Shown here: positions 26,201 to 35,700 of the stretch, piece by piece
Numbering within the stretch: position 1 is the first letter of the stretch
Layout of the letters: each line of letters starts with the position of its first letter
IMG/VR virus record: IMGVR_UViG_3300009467_000020
Coordinates: 1-53,537 of that record
Strand: one strand, 5' to 3'
Source of the DNA: a virus
DNA length: 53,537 nucleotides
The notes under the pieces: generated by a model
Told to the model about the DNA's origin: nothing
Databases searched by the model: none
Seen by the model: the letters and a program-made list of their open reading frames with translations, nothing else
Program-made: the position numbers and the translations under genes

Positions 26201-27489
26201 ACAAATCTTCTAATATTCAGTTTTTTCCTAATGATAATAAAATATCAGATAAAATAACTAGAGTAGGTACTAGAGACGCATTAGGTTTAAATGAAAATTC
26301 AAAAGGGTATATAACTAGTACCTCACCTTTTAATACAATACCATCTCCGTATGAAAAAGGCGGCAATCCTTTTATAGGAGAGGTTGCAACACAGAGAACA
26401 ATTGGTGCTACTGGCGGTAAAGCAGTTAATCCGTATGTTACTTTTGAAAACGTTAGGTTAAACGTATATGAAACTGCTCCATTTGAATCCAATCTAGACA
26501 TATACTATGAATCTAGCTCCTCTGGTCTTATATCTGAATTAAATAGTTATATAGCTCAAGACTCAAGTGTTAATCAACCAGCAGGTCTAATAGACTGGTC
26601 TTGGCAGCTAAGAGAAAGTGATACACCTGGAACATATGTTAATTTAGCGTGGTTTGACGTTTCAAATTCATTAGGAGATAGTATTACTTCTAATAATCTA
26701 ACTGGACAAATAGCAAGTATAACTAACCCATCAGGAGCAAATTTTGGAGTAAACTTATTTACATTAGAAAGAAATGAAGATGCTGGGTCACCTGATCAAT
26801 ATAAGTTTAGACTAAAAATTAGTGCAAATAATTATTTTGTATTTAATAATTTAAGTGCAACAAACGATAGATATATTTTTACATTTAGGTTTACTAATTT
26901 AGTAAGTGGGATTAGCTACATAGAAAACGTTACAACTACTGTTGTAAATGAGTTAGATAATGTTGCGCCAGGATTCATAGGTGAACAATCACCATTTACG
27001 CCTTACCCAAATTCGCCAATAGAATTACGTACTACTGATACATTTTTAAAAGGAGCACTTGACGAAAGAACGTTTAACGGTACAAACGGGACGGCTAGTA
27101 CTCTATCAAGCGATTTTAAAGAAGGTTTAGAATGGGAAATAACTAATGTAGAGTTTTATTGGGACGCGAAAAGTGAATGGAGGCCATACAAACCCTACTT
27201 TAACTTTAGCCCTATTAATAATTTTGGTGCTTATATGACAATTGATAAAGATACGTTTCTACAGCCATACAACGATATAAATGAAACACTTTCATATAAT
27301 AGCATATTTACATGTTTAAATACTGCGTCACAAAGCGAGGGCGACGGCACTGGACTATTTAATATTAGTGCAAGAAACAATACGCAGTTTAGAGTATCAT
27401 TAAGACTATTTGATGCTAGTGGTATAAACGGTTCTTTATCTACGCCATCAACAGCTCAATTTACACTCATAAAAAATACTAATAGATAG
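23254..27489 (+). CDS. Tail nozzle / stabilisation-type protein (1411 aa)
   Basis: The opening FIGAKMNKDLNPRLVPSKEYIDAKN (residues 8-32) and LLQNVDGN are the hallmark start of nozzle/stabilisation proteins in crAss-like phages and many T7-like tails. A beta-propeller-like N-terminal domain is interrupted by two copies of a Gly/Thr-rich beta domain: about residues 213-289 and 380-440, each with a GD(N/)Y-type GDTLTVTG or ENQTITITS core. The rest is beta-rich with Ig-like stretches. Twice the length of T7 gp12. It follows the upstream gene by 3 nt and precedes a second propeller-like protein by 2 nt. Confidence 0.75.
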   Translation: MPEVKNTFIGAKMNKDLNPRLVPSKEYIDAKNAAVLNSENGDSGLLQNVDGNTLLTSLGLTDENLEIIGFYIDRALDRMFVFVTNWNDTSLGDSTRFASEQSSHYICMYNISSGKSTVLVSGSFLNFSKSSRMLGINLLEDLLFFTDNRNQPRKINVKLAAANTSYYTEESNISVLKYFPWKAPQLSKNKLSSNQTNKYPLLLNSEFIIKTNFTGATDGTYTVSPATDGNGSGTELKVKVVGGKADTATVSDRFSGDNYAIGDTLTVTGITGQVGDLVVTIGSQNIAQIPTLQDVISPDLPGAVKLTNVKNLLGNAGSGFVGAFVYGNPLKIGYNLNAFKNPAVIYAANNIVKPIILTQWDGTGTQGSNEFAYSTAATGVAQSGTGLVLSITNWANDFQIIVVERGSNYCENQTITITSNQMPGLSPIVMDLTLTPRVGENPFESLTIQSFKNGIITSKSSSGVNKLTLSDNITVTQNVATNPGGVSSVPNTIEFSPFLQPGQIAVGDVMTIGANPDYDGTYDGDNDFISDKFIRFSYRFKFEDNEHSLIAPFSQAAFIPKQDGYFLEDFVPRDINDDTVNSDENRAIKSTIIAFFENKVNKAGIVIDMPEGVDTPADLYDKLKVVEIDILYKDSDETGIRLIDTITKDELIDLKTNQYIYNYKSSMPIQTLRSVDFSRVSDKAPIRAKAQEVAGNRVMYGNYLARTTRPNSLSYNISVSPKQAYGTYNSFDTVQYPNHNLKQNRSYEVGIVLADKFGRQSDVITSDNSTVFSNYRQSRTGLNSWMGDSLKISWTNSIPTTIGTPGYAGLYSETNPLGWYSYKVVVKQTAQDYYNIYLPTILNNTPASNTLIINPISFISAGGVHVLSVSLKDAISSEWLGSILTGTDAKFTAGDSVELIQISGGGTILHFDNTAAPLTLGEGILTIPNFDPPVSPNLAYVTLFSDNINKVPRDLKQVASDDITFSSSVEVYGRVWNNRFYQYKSSNIQFFPNDNKISDKITRVGTRDALGLNENSKGYITSTSPFNTIPSPYEKGGNPFIGEVATQRTIGATGGKAVNPYVTFENVRLNVYETAPFESNLDIYYESSSSGLISELNSYIAQDSSVNQPAGLIDWSWQLRESDTPGTYVNLAWFDVSNSLGDSITSNNLTGQIASITNPSGANFGVNLFTLERNEDAGSPDQYKFRLKISANNYFVFNNLSATNDRYIFTFRFTNLVSGISYIENVTTTVVNELDNVAPGFIGEQSPFTPYPNSPIELRTTDTFLKGALDERTFNGTNGTASTLSSDFKEGLEWEITNVEFYWDAKSEWRPYKPYFNFSPINNFGAYMTIDKDTFLQPYNDINETLSYNSIFTCLNTASQSEGDGTGLFNISARNNTQFRVSLRLFDASGINGSLSTPSTAQFTLIKNTNR

Positions 27490-27491
27490 AT

Positions 27492-29510
27492 ATGGCCACA
27501 GTAAGAGAAATATCATACTTCAATTCATTTGTAGTTAAGAAATTAGTTAGAGCTCAAAATGGAGCTGGAGGAGGCTCGGCTACTTGGCCAGGATTACCTT
27601 GGAATCCAACTGGATATCCTAACTTCCCATTATTAGCAACACAAGATCCAGCGGAGCAAATATATACTTGGTATGTTGAAGAATCTAGAATACGAGGCGG
27701 TTATAATAATGACCAAGTTGATTTAGGGGTTAGAGCATACATAAGAGAAACTAATGATTCTGAGCTAATATTAGCTAATGGAATAATCTATTCTGGATTA
27801 TATAACTCTACAACAGGATTTAACGATACAAATGTATTTTCTGTTGCTGAAAAAATAGAGAAACAGGTTGATCCAAGATATGGCCCTATACAAAAACTAC
27901 ATACAACTGACACTAATTTAATCATTTTTCAAAATGATAAAGTAAGTAATACCACAGTAGATAAGGATACCATATATACAGGTGATGGTAACGCAGTACA
28001 GACTGCATCTAATTTAGTATTAGGTACTGTAAACCAATATGCTGGAGAATATGGTATAAGTACAAATCCAGAGTCATTTTCGTTTAAAGGTAACAGGTTG
28101 TATTTTTCAGATAAAAATAGAGGTGCAATAATGAGATTATCGTTAGATGGTCTTACTGAAATAAGTGCATATGGTATGCGTGATTATTTTAGAGATAAGT
28201 TAGCTGATATATCTGAAACAACAGGATTTAGTCCTTTTGTTACCGTAAATGTATATGCAGGCCAAACTACAGGTGGGGCTCCATTTCCTACAAATTCTTT
28301 AGTGGTAAGTGATTCTGCTTCTGGGCTAGTGGGTAACCTAGAACTTGGCATGCAGTGCTCTACGTCCATGTTTGGCAATAGTAGCGTTTACGTTAATGCG
28401 AAACAATCTGTTGGTACATTAACAGGGGATTTGAATATACCTTCTGGCACGTCTTCACTAACTCCTGGAACTTATACAGTAATAACTGTTACAACATCTA
28501 GATACGTAGCAACACAGGTTGCCGCAACTGTCAACGTAATTGTTTCATCTGCAGGCGCAGTAGATAGAATTATTGTTCAGTCAGGCGGTACGTTTTATTC
28601 TGCTGGTGATGTACTTACAATACCTGGAAATTTAATAGGTGGAGCAACTCCCGCTAACGATCTTAAAGTTACGATAGTCGAAGCTAATTTAACTGCAATA
28701 TCTACTACGCACAAACGCGTAACATTTGATAGGGTATTAAATTATTTAGATCCATTTGGCGTACTTGATTATCTTGATTATAGCTTTTACAGTTTAGTTA
28801 GCGATAAAATCGTAGGTGGTTATGATAACTATTACGACAACTATGTTGTCTCAATGCAAAAATCATCTGGTACTTACGATACAATATCATTTGCTGATTC
28901 AGTAAACGGATGGACTAGCTTCTGGGATTACAAACCTTCTTTCATAGATACTATTAACAATGTATACTATTCAGTAGAAGGCGCTAATATATGGAAACAT
29001 TACGATCAATCGGTGATTAATAATAGAGGATACTTTTACGGAACTTATTATCCGTCTTCAGTAGAATTAACTTTTAATACTAATCCTTCTATTTCTAAGA
29101 ATTTTAATACAATTGGATACGAAGGAACTAATGGATGGCAAGTTGATTATTTCTTGTCTGATCCAACAGGTGCTACGATGTTATCGGCTGAAACTAATAA
29201 CTACAAAGATGAAACATCTTTTGTATACAGTTATGATGAAGGCGTATATACTGAAGATGGCGTAACATACAGAGTTGGATTCAATAGAAAAGAAAATAAA
29301 TACGTAGCTAACTTAATAAATAAAGGCGTGTTGATTAGCGGTAGTAATGAAAGCGTTGAGTTTGGTCAGCCTGGACAAGTAGTACCTGGTATTAGTATGA
29401 GCGGTATAAAAGGGTTTTTTGCAACTGTTAAATTAAGTACTGATGATACTACCGATTTAGGTGGTAGCAAGAACTTATTTTGTGTATCTTCAAACTTTGT
29501 TAAATCTTAA
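27492..29510 (+). CDS. Second beta-propeller tail protein (672 aa)
   Basis: Contains a run of blades: VAEKIEKQVDPRYGPIQKLHTTDTNLIIFQNDKVS (about 116-150) and QYAGEYGISTNPESFSFKGNRLYFSDKNRGAIMRLSLDG (178-216), typical of nozzle/stabilisation proteins, where the same motifs occur in one longer chain. Residues about 305-400 carry another copy of the Gly/Thr-rich GTYTV...GGTFYSAGDVLTIPG domain seen twice in the upstream gene. The C-terminal VTYRVGFNRKENKYVANLIN repeats a late fibre/propeller motif. Probably assembles with the 1411-aa protein at the tail tip. Confidence 0.7.
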   Translation: MATVREISYFNSFVVKKLVRAQNGAGGGSATWPGLPWNPTGYPNFPLLATQDPAEQIYTWYVEESRIRGGYNNDQVDLGVRAYIRETNDSELILANGIIYSGLYNSTTGFNDTNVFSVAEKIEKQVDPRYGPIQKLHTTDTNLIIFQNDKVSNTTVDKDTIYTGDGNAVQTASNLVLGTVNQYAGEYGISTNPESFSFKGNRLYFSDKNRGAIMRLSLDGLTEISAYGMRDYFRDKLADISETTGFSPFVTVNVYAGQTTGGAPFPTNSLVVSDSASGLVGNLELGMQCSTSMFGNSSVYVNAKQSVGTLTGDLNIPSGTSSLTPGTYTVITVTTSRYVATQVAATVNVIVSSAGAVDRIIVQSGGTFYSAGDVLTIPGNLIGGATPANDLKVTIVEANLTAISTTHKRVTFDRVLNYLDPFGVLDYLDYSFYSLVSDKIVGGYDNYYDNYVVSMQKSSGTYDTISFADSVNGWTSFWDYKPSFIDTINNVYYSVEGANIWKHYDQSVINNRGYFYGTYYPSSVELTFNTNPSISKNFNTIGYEGTNGWQVDYFLSDPTGATMLSAETNNYKDETSFVYSYDEGVYTEDGVTYRVGFNRKENKYVANLINKGVLISGSNESVEFGQPGQVVPGISMSGIKGFFATVKLSTDDTTDLGGSKNLFCVSSNFVKS

Positions 29511-29512
29511 TT

Positions 29513-29577
29513 GTTTTTTTTTAAAAAAACTGTGACATTAGGCTATATATATTAGATAGTAATAGGCTATTGTCACA
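29513..29577. promoter_or_regulatory. A/T hairpin plus 47-bp inverted repeat upstream of the cupin gene
   Basis: First an A/T palindrome, G-T9-A7-C (29513-29530), which may end the tail operon transcript. Then an imperfect inverted repeat: TGTGACATTAGGCTAT (from 29531) against TGTCACA (29571-29577) preceded by AATAGGCTAT, arms matching at about 14 of 16 positions. The right arm, TAATAGGCTATTGTCACA (29560-29577), recurs with one change at 52402-52419, before the HTH gene of the other arm. Two occurrences at the two sizeable regulatory gaps suggest a promoter or operator of the phage's own regulator. Confidence 0.55.
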
Positions 29578-29590
29578 ATAATTAAATAAC

Positions 29591-30037
29591 ATGGAATTAA
29601 AAAAAGTAAATAAAGAAATAGAAGACCTGCAGAACTTTATAATAGCAAATAACGATAATGAAGGGTTTTATGGTGACGGAATAAGTATTGCTGAATCACC
29701 TGAAGTGCCTATAAAACATAGCTTTGCCGACCAAATATATGTAAGGCAAATGAATATGAATGCTGGTCAGGTTATTGTTGGTGCAATTCACAATCATCAG
29801 CATGTATGGTTTTTATTGACTGGACATGTATCAATAAATAACAATGGTGAGGTAATAGATTATGTAGCACCTTGTTATACGGTATCTGAGCCTGGGTCAA
29901 AAAGAGTTATATACGCACATGAAGATTCTATATTTGTTAATATACACAAGAATCCTCTAAACGTAAAAGATATAAAAGAATTAGAGGAAGAAATAGTTTC
30001 TATGAACGTAGAAGAATTTAATAAAAAAAATAAGTAA
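29591..30037 (+). CDS. Cupin-fold protein (148 aa)
   Basis: Residues 48-125 form a single cupin barrel: YVRQMNMNAGQVIVGAIHNHQHVWFLLTGHVSI with H67, H69 and H71, then VIDYVAPCYTVSEPGSKRVIYAHEDSIFVNIH. The His cluster suggests metal binding although the classical cupin Glu is replaced by hydrophobic residues. The family (IH.H.H..FL..G.V, PG.KRV.YA.ED) is frequent in phage late regions and in bacteria, without a proven role. It is the first gene behind the 47-bp inverted repeat and heads the ejection-protein group. Confidence 0.8.
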   Translation: MELKKVNKEIEDLQNFIIANNDNEGFYGDGISIAESPEVPIKHSFADQIYVRQMNMNAGQVIVGAIHNHQHVWFLLTGHVSINNNGEVIDYVAPCYTVSEPGSKRVIYAHEDSIFVNIHKNPLNVKDIKELEEEIVSMNVEEFNKKNK

Positions 30038-30039
30038 AT

Positions 30040-30759
30040 ATGTCATTTGTAGTAGCGGGTATTATAGTAGGAAGTGGTCTGTTGATAAAGGGCACATCTC
30101 AGATTATTAGTGGTGCGGTAAAGAATAAAAATGCGAGAAAAGATAAGAATGAAGCACAGGTTAGACTGCTTAAAAACGAAACTAAATTAGCGCAGCTAGA
30201 GGCTTCTAGGCAAGAAATAATAAACCCATACGCAGATGTTAAGAGTCTAACTGGCGATATGTCAAATCCATTTGCTAATTTATCTGTGGCTACTGGGGCA
30301 GCAGAGATACAAATGCAACAATCGGATGCTGCATTAGCAAATACACTAGATACATTGAGAGCCACTGGAGCTGGCGGTGGTGGAGCAACAGCATTAGCAC
30401 AAGCTGCACTACAAAGTAAAAAAGGTGTTGCTGCTAGTATAGAAAGTCAAGAAGTTGCTAATCAGAAGCTAAGAGCTCAAGGGGAACAAACATTGCAGCA
30501 ATCAGTTATTAGAGAAAAAGAAAGACTTCAAGATGCTGAAATAGCAGGCTCTGGATTTATGTATTCTGAAAAAGAAAAAAGAGAGATAACTCAATTAGAT
30601 AGAACACAGAATAAAATTGATATAGCTGAATCTGACAAAAGAAATGCCGAGCAAAGGAGAAGAGATGGAAATGAAAAAGCTGCAAAAGACGTTGGAGATT
30701 TTGGAATGGAGGTTGCTAAATTTGGCATTAGTACAATTGGTAAAACAGAAAATATATAA
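30040..30759 (+). CDS. Internal virion protein, T7 gp14-like position (239 aa)
   Basis: N-terminal hydrophobic helix (residues 4-27, VVAGIIVGSGLLIKGTSQIISG) followed by long Ala/Gln/Lys-rich helices and a Gly-rich hinge (GAGGGGATALAQAALQSK). T7-type ejection protein gp14 is likewise a roughly 200-aa membrane-active helical protein. Position before the 666-aa and 2549-aa proteins mirrors gp14-gp15-gp16. Assignment is from layout, not sequence identity. Confidence 0.65.
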   Translation: MSFVVAGIIVGSGLLIKGTSQIISGAVKNKNARKDKNEAQVRLLKNETKLAQLEASRQEIINPYADVKSLTGDMSNPFANLSVATGAAEIQMQQSDAALANTLDTLRATGAGGGGATALAQAALQSKKGVAASIESQEVANQKLRAQGEQTLQQSVIREKERLQDAEIAGSGFMYSEKEKREITQLDRTQNKIDIAESDKRNAEQRRRDGNEKAAKDVGDFGMEVAKFGISTIGKTENI

Positions 30760-30765
30760 AAAAAT

Positions 30766-32766
30766 ATGGGTACTTATAGAAATCCTTCATTACAAAAAGG
30801 TTATACTACTTCTAATATTAATACTGGATCTAGTAGCGCTGGAAGTGGCTTAACACAAGCCATAAATGCTCAAAGACAAAGAGCTAGGGATGCTGAAATA
30901 GCAAGCAATGCAAACTGGGAAATATATGAAAGACAACAACTTGCTGCTGGAGACTTGCAAAAGCAAATTGGTGATGCTGTCGACATTCCTCAAAAAGGTG
31001 GTGGTACTAAAGGTTTTATAAATAAAGCAAGTCTTGAAGATGCTACAAGAGATTATGTTAAGGGTATTACCGAAGCAAAAATTAGACTAGAGTCTCATGA
31101 TGGTTGGTATGATATGCTAGATGAAGACATAGCTACAGTCAGAAATAGTAAGAATGATATAGCTAGGCTTCCTGAAATATTTGGAGATTTCTCACTTGTT
31201 ATGGATAAGTTGATGACTACACAGATGGGATATGCTCCAGGTGATATTAATCCAGATGGTCTTAACCCTCATCTGCATTTAGCAAAGTTAATTGGTAATA
31301 CAACTAGTGGAATAGGAGGTGAAATTTCCTATAGAAGAAGCTATTCTGAACAAGAAGGTAGTACATGGGAAATGGTAGTTTCTGGAGAGAGTGTTGAAAA
31401 ATTAAACAAAGAGCTATATGCAAAAACTGGTGACGAAAAGTATAATAGCAACGAGTATGCCTTTAGCTATAATCAAGTTAGTGACGCAGTAGGTGATAGT
31501 GATAGCGATGAGTATACATTTGGCGGAATGTTTAACACTAATCCTAACGTTCATGCAGAAACCGAAGATTTAAAAACTGCTAATATTCTTGACAACAATA
31601 ATCAAGTAAGCAAGAGATTTATAACAACCAAGCAAGTTGTAAAGGGAAACCAAGTGTTTCAACAGGAGATGGTGGATGTCGCATCAGTTGCTAGAGAATT
31701 AAAGCCATATTCAAACGCATTTGCTAGTAGAGTTATAAATAATAACCAAGTTTTACAAGCCTTTATAACAAGTCGTGCGAGTATGCCGGCAAGTGGCGCT
31801 AGTGTAGAGCAGGTGGATGGAATGCAGCAGATTTCTTATATACCATATCAAAGAGATGAGAGCGGTAATATAAAAACAGATAAGAATGGTCGCGCTATTG
31901 AAGGTGAGAAAGTAACGCTTGGTGATAACGGTTTTTATAAGAAAATATCAAATAAAGATACACAACAATTTCAAAATTATACTAAAGAAGAGCACGATCA
32001 GATACTAAACTTTGTTCAAGATCAATTTATTAGAGATAATAACATTAATGCTAAAATAAACCCCGTATTAGATAGATCAGCAACGGATGCATTGGCTAGA
32101 AAAAATGCTGCTGATTTAAAAGAGCAAAGAAGACTACGAGCACTTGCAATTAAGCAAGGTAAAGAAAATGTGAACGAAAACATAATAACAAGCTCGCTTA
32201 TTAAAAATCTTAAGCTATATGAGGCTGGAGATCAGACTGATTTTAGTGTGCTTGAGTCATTTAAAGAAGGACTAAAATTAACTCAAGATCCAGATGACTT
32301 GAATATACACAATGTGTATAGCAGAGAAGATAAAGACGGTAATAGAAAATTCTTGTTTACTGTTGATTTAGCAGAGCCAGAACAAGCACTGCAGATGTTA
32401 TTACAACAAGGTGGTGCAAAAGCGTTTATATCTATTCCTGAAGAAAAAACTGCTACCACGCAAGATGGTATAAAACTTAGTGCTATTGTTGCTAACTTAC
32501 CAAGTGAAATTACTGAAGAAACTTTTATGGAAACATTAAGTAAGTCTAATAAAGATCTTCTTACTAAGTATGGAATTACTGTATCAGAAACAGATGTTGG
32601 AAGTGATGTACTTCTAATAACAAGAAGAGATGGTAAAACTACTGAAATTGATCTTGAAGACGGCGAGTGGAAGAATAAGTGGAGAAAAATAATGAAAGAC
32701 ATGACAGCTACTAATACAACAGCAAAAGTAGATACTCCAACTAATATTAGCGAAGCATACAAATAA
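30766..32766 (+). CDS. Internal virion protein, T7 gp15-like position (666 aa)
   Basis: Hydrophilic, mostly helical protein with an unstructured Ser/Gly/Gln-rich N terminus (residues 1-35). No membrane segment and no catalytic motif. RQRARDAEIASNANWEIYERQQ (38-59) and KEQRRLRALAIKQGKENVNEN (about 450-470) are charged helices. In T7-like phages gp15 forms part of the periplasmic ejection channel; size and place fit here. Starts 6 nt after the previous gene. Confidence 0.6.
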   Translation: MGTYRNPSLQKGYTTSNINTGSSSAGSGLTQAINAQRQRARDAEIASNANWEIYERQQLAAGDLQKQIGDAVDIPQKGGGTKGFINKASLEDATRDYVKGITEAKIRLESHDGWYDMLDEDIATVRNSKNDIARLPEIFGDFSLVMDKLMTTQMGYAPGDINPDGLNPHLHLAKLIGNTTSGIGGEISYRRSYSEQEGSTWEMVVSGESVEKLNKELYAKTGDEKYNSNEYAFSYNQVSDAVGDSDSDEYTFGGMFNTNPNVHAETEDLKTANILDNNNQVSKRFITTKQVVKGNQVFQQEMVDVASVARELKPYSNAFASRVINNNQVLQAFITSRASMPASGASVEQVDGMQQISYIPYQRDESGNIKTDKNGRAIEGEKVTLGDNGFYKKISNKDTQQFQNYTKEEHDQILNFVQDQFIRDNNINAKINPVLDRSATDALARKNAADLKEQRRLRALAIKQGKENVNENIITSSLIKNLKLYEAGDQTDFSVLESFKEGLKLTQDPDDLNIHNVYSREDKDGNRKFLFTVDLAEPEQALQMLLQQGGAKAFISIPEEKTATTQDGIKLSAIVANLPSEITEETFMETLSKSNKDLLTKYGITVSETDVGSDVLLITRRDGKTTEIDLEDGEWKNKWRKIMKDMTATNTTAKVDTPTNISEAYK

Positions 32767-32783
32767 TAGTTAAAAATTAAAAC

Positions 32784-35700
32784 ATGAACGAAGAGTTACT
32801 TGAGCTAGGTTACAGCAAATTAGAAACCGAAAGGTCGTATGATCAATACAAAATTGACATGCAAGAAAGTGAAGAGTTGAGGAAGTTGGTTTTTAACAAG
32901 ATTGAAACTAACAAGACATACGATGAATTTATTACAGACTTATCATTTGAACCATTAGAGAAAGTATCTGATGAGATGGGAAAGTCAACTGCTGCTGTAA
33001 CAAAGGGTGCGACTACACCAGCAAGTACGGGTTTAGCATCAAAGGATGGTTCATCGGAGTCACAAGAAAAAAATACAGCAATTGAAGATACTTTTGGCAA
33101 AAACTGGCTTACTAACTTTTACGGAGATCATGTAAGAGCATATGAGCAAGGTATTGCTTCTTCTAGGCTAGTAGACCCTAGTGCTACTGTAATGTTTGAA
33201 GGTGCTGCGGCGTCTGACCAAGCTGTGATGAACCTGTTAAACCAGCTAAAAGAAAATGCTGGCATGGTAATGCAAAACGACGAAGGAGTAACATGGGATA
33301 AAGTATATGACGAAGAAGGCGGTGGTTTTTCGGGATTCTTAGCTGCCACAATGGAAGCTCCTACGGCTCTTACTAGCATGTTAGTTAGGTCTATGTCATC
33401 TCAGTTAGGTTCTGTTATGAACTCTGACTATGTAGCAGCCGCAGGCACGGCTGGCGTAGCGTTAGGTGCTACTGGTGGATCAGCATTTGGAGGAGTTGGA
33501 GCAATTCCAGGAGGTCTGGCTGTTGGAATGGGTGCTACTATGGGCATGATGGAAGCTTCACTTACATTTATTGAGCTACTACAAGAAGAAGTGGGTACTG
33601 AGTTAACGCCGAAAAATGTTAGAAGTGTACTCGAAGATCCAGATAAGTTACAAAACCTAAGATTAAGAGCAGGTGGTAGAGGTGCTGTAGTTGCGCTTAT
33701 AGAGACAGCTACTGCTGCATTATCAAAAGGAGCGGCTGGTAAGGTTTTCAGTAAGCTTGCAACACCAGCAAAGACAACTTTAACTAGAGGCTTAGGAGCG
33801 GCTACGGCAGCTACAGCAGGTACGGTAACTGAAATGGCTGGTGGTAGTCTTGGTGAGGCAGGAGGTATGCTTGTAGCAGGTCAAGATTTTAACTTTAAAG
33901 AAATAGCTTTAGAAGGCGTTGTTGGATCCGTAGGAGCAGCATACACCGCTTTACCTACTATAGTATCTAAAATACAAAAGCAAGCTGATCGTGTTGCAAT
34001 GACAAATACAGCTTTAAAAGCAAAATTTGGTAGTGCACGCGAAGTGTTTATGTCAAATGATAAAGTAGATAATGTAGCTGTTGAAATTGCATCGAAGAAA
34101 GGTAATGTTAATGCGTTTCAAGAACAACTAGATTATGACGTAGCAAATAAAAAAATAACTAAACAAGAAGCAGAGGTAATAAATAAAAACTTTTTAAATG
34201 TACGCGAGCAAAGCAAGAGATTAAAATCATTCAATCTTCAGTTTAATCAAGGAGAGATAGTTAACAAGCTAACTAAGATGGATGTCCTTAAGGAAGAAAT
34301 CAAAACAATAGATGATCCTACATTAAGTAAAGGTAAGTTTGCCGAATATGAAAGTTTAAGTGAAGAAATAGGAGTATTAGTAACAAAAGATCAGATTGAT
34401 ACTCAAATTGAAAAAATAAAAAAATTAAAAGGTAATGTAGATGGTTTAACTGTTGAAGCTCTTAGCGATTCAAATGCAGTTAGGGCTTATATAGATAAGG
34501 AGCACGCTGATAACAAAAAGTTAAAGCAAAAGAAGAATGACACAAAACAAGAAAGTGCTGAGTTTCAACAAGGCTTTATAATAGATAAAGCTGATGGATC
34601 AAAGGTAATAGTAATAAACAGAGATGTAGCTATAAAAGAAAAAGCAGTAAACATAGCTGGTCATGAGTTTTTACATGCTGTATTATTTAATACATTAAAA
34701 GCTGATGATACATTTCAAAAGAACCCTAACAAAGCAGTGGCTTTAGGTGGTAGCCTAAATGATATGCTACAAGATTTAGATAAAAATCAATTAGATGAAT
34801 CAGGATTTACACAGCGAATAGAACAGTACAAGTCGCCTGGAGATAATGCAGTTGCAGCAGAAGAGGTTATGACTGCACTATCTGATTTTCTAGCATCGGA
34901 TAAACTTAAATTTAAAGAAAACGCATTAACTAAAATTGGTGATTTTATAAGACGTAAACTTCAAGACTTTGGAGTCAACATTAAATTTGACACTAGCAAG
35001 GATGTTTATAATTTTGTAAGAGATTACAATAAAAGCATAGCCGGAACTAAAGGCTTGAATAGGGCACAGAAAAAATTAATAAAAGAAGGTGCTAAGGGTA
35101 AATTAATAGATGCCGCAAACGCAGCAACAAAAAATAAGACCAGCATAAGCGTAGATGGTGAAACAGTATCGTTCTCAAAGAAAGATCAGTCATTAAGCGA
35201 TTCAATTACTAAGTCAGTTCCAGAAGTAATGACTAAAGATGAGTGGGACTCTGTGCATAGTGGTACAGTGTACATGGATATAATTGATGGTAATAAGCTT
35301 CACGGATTAATCAGAAACGAAGTGACTAGAAGAAACGTTCCACCTGAATCTATATCTGAAGACTTCTATGAAGATGTTAAAGCAGCTTTATATGAAAAAA
35401 GTATGCTAAGGTTTGATCCAACTAAGAATGATAACGTTGGTGCATTCTTGCTGTCTGAGCTTGTTAGGTTTAGAATAGGCGATGTTGTAAATAAGTACAA
35501 AGAAAAAGGCTTATTTGAATCTACAGTAGCTGCAGATAATGCCGAGTTTGTGCAAGAAGATACAGCTAGTATGGTTGAGTTTGATGCCATAATAGAAGAT
35601 ACGGAGACTATACAACCAGAGTATCAAATTAAAGCCGCAGAAAGACTTCTAACTGATCCTGATATATTACAAGAGGCAAGGGAAACCATAGAAGATGAGA

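Noticed and set aside
29531-29577. CRP/FNR binding site (TGTGA...TCACA)
   Set aside because: The half sites are 33 bp apart instead of 6, and Bacteroidetes use of such sites here is unsupported; kept as an unassigned inverted repeat.
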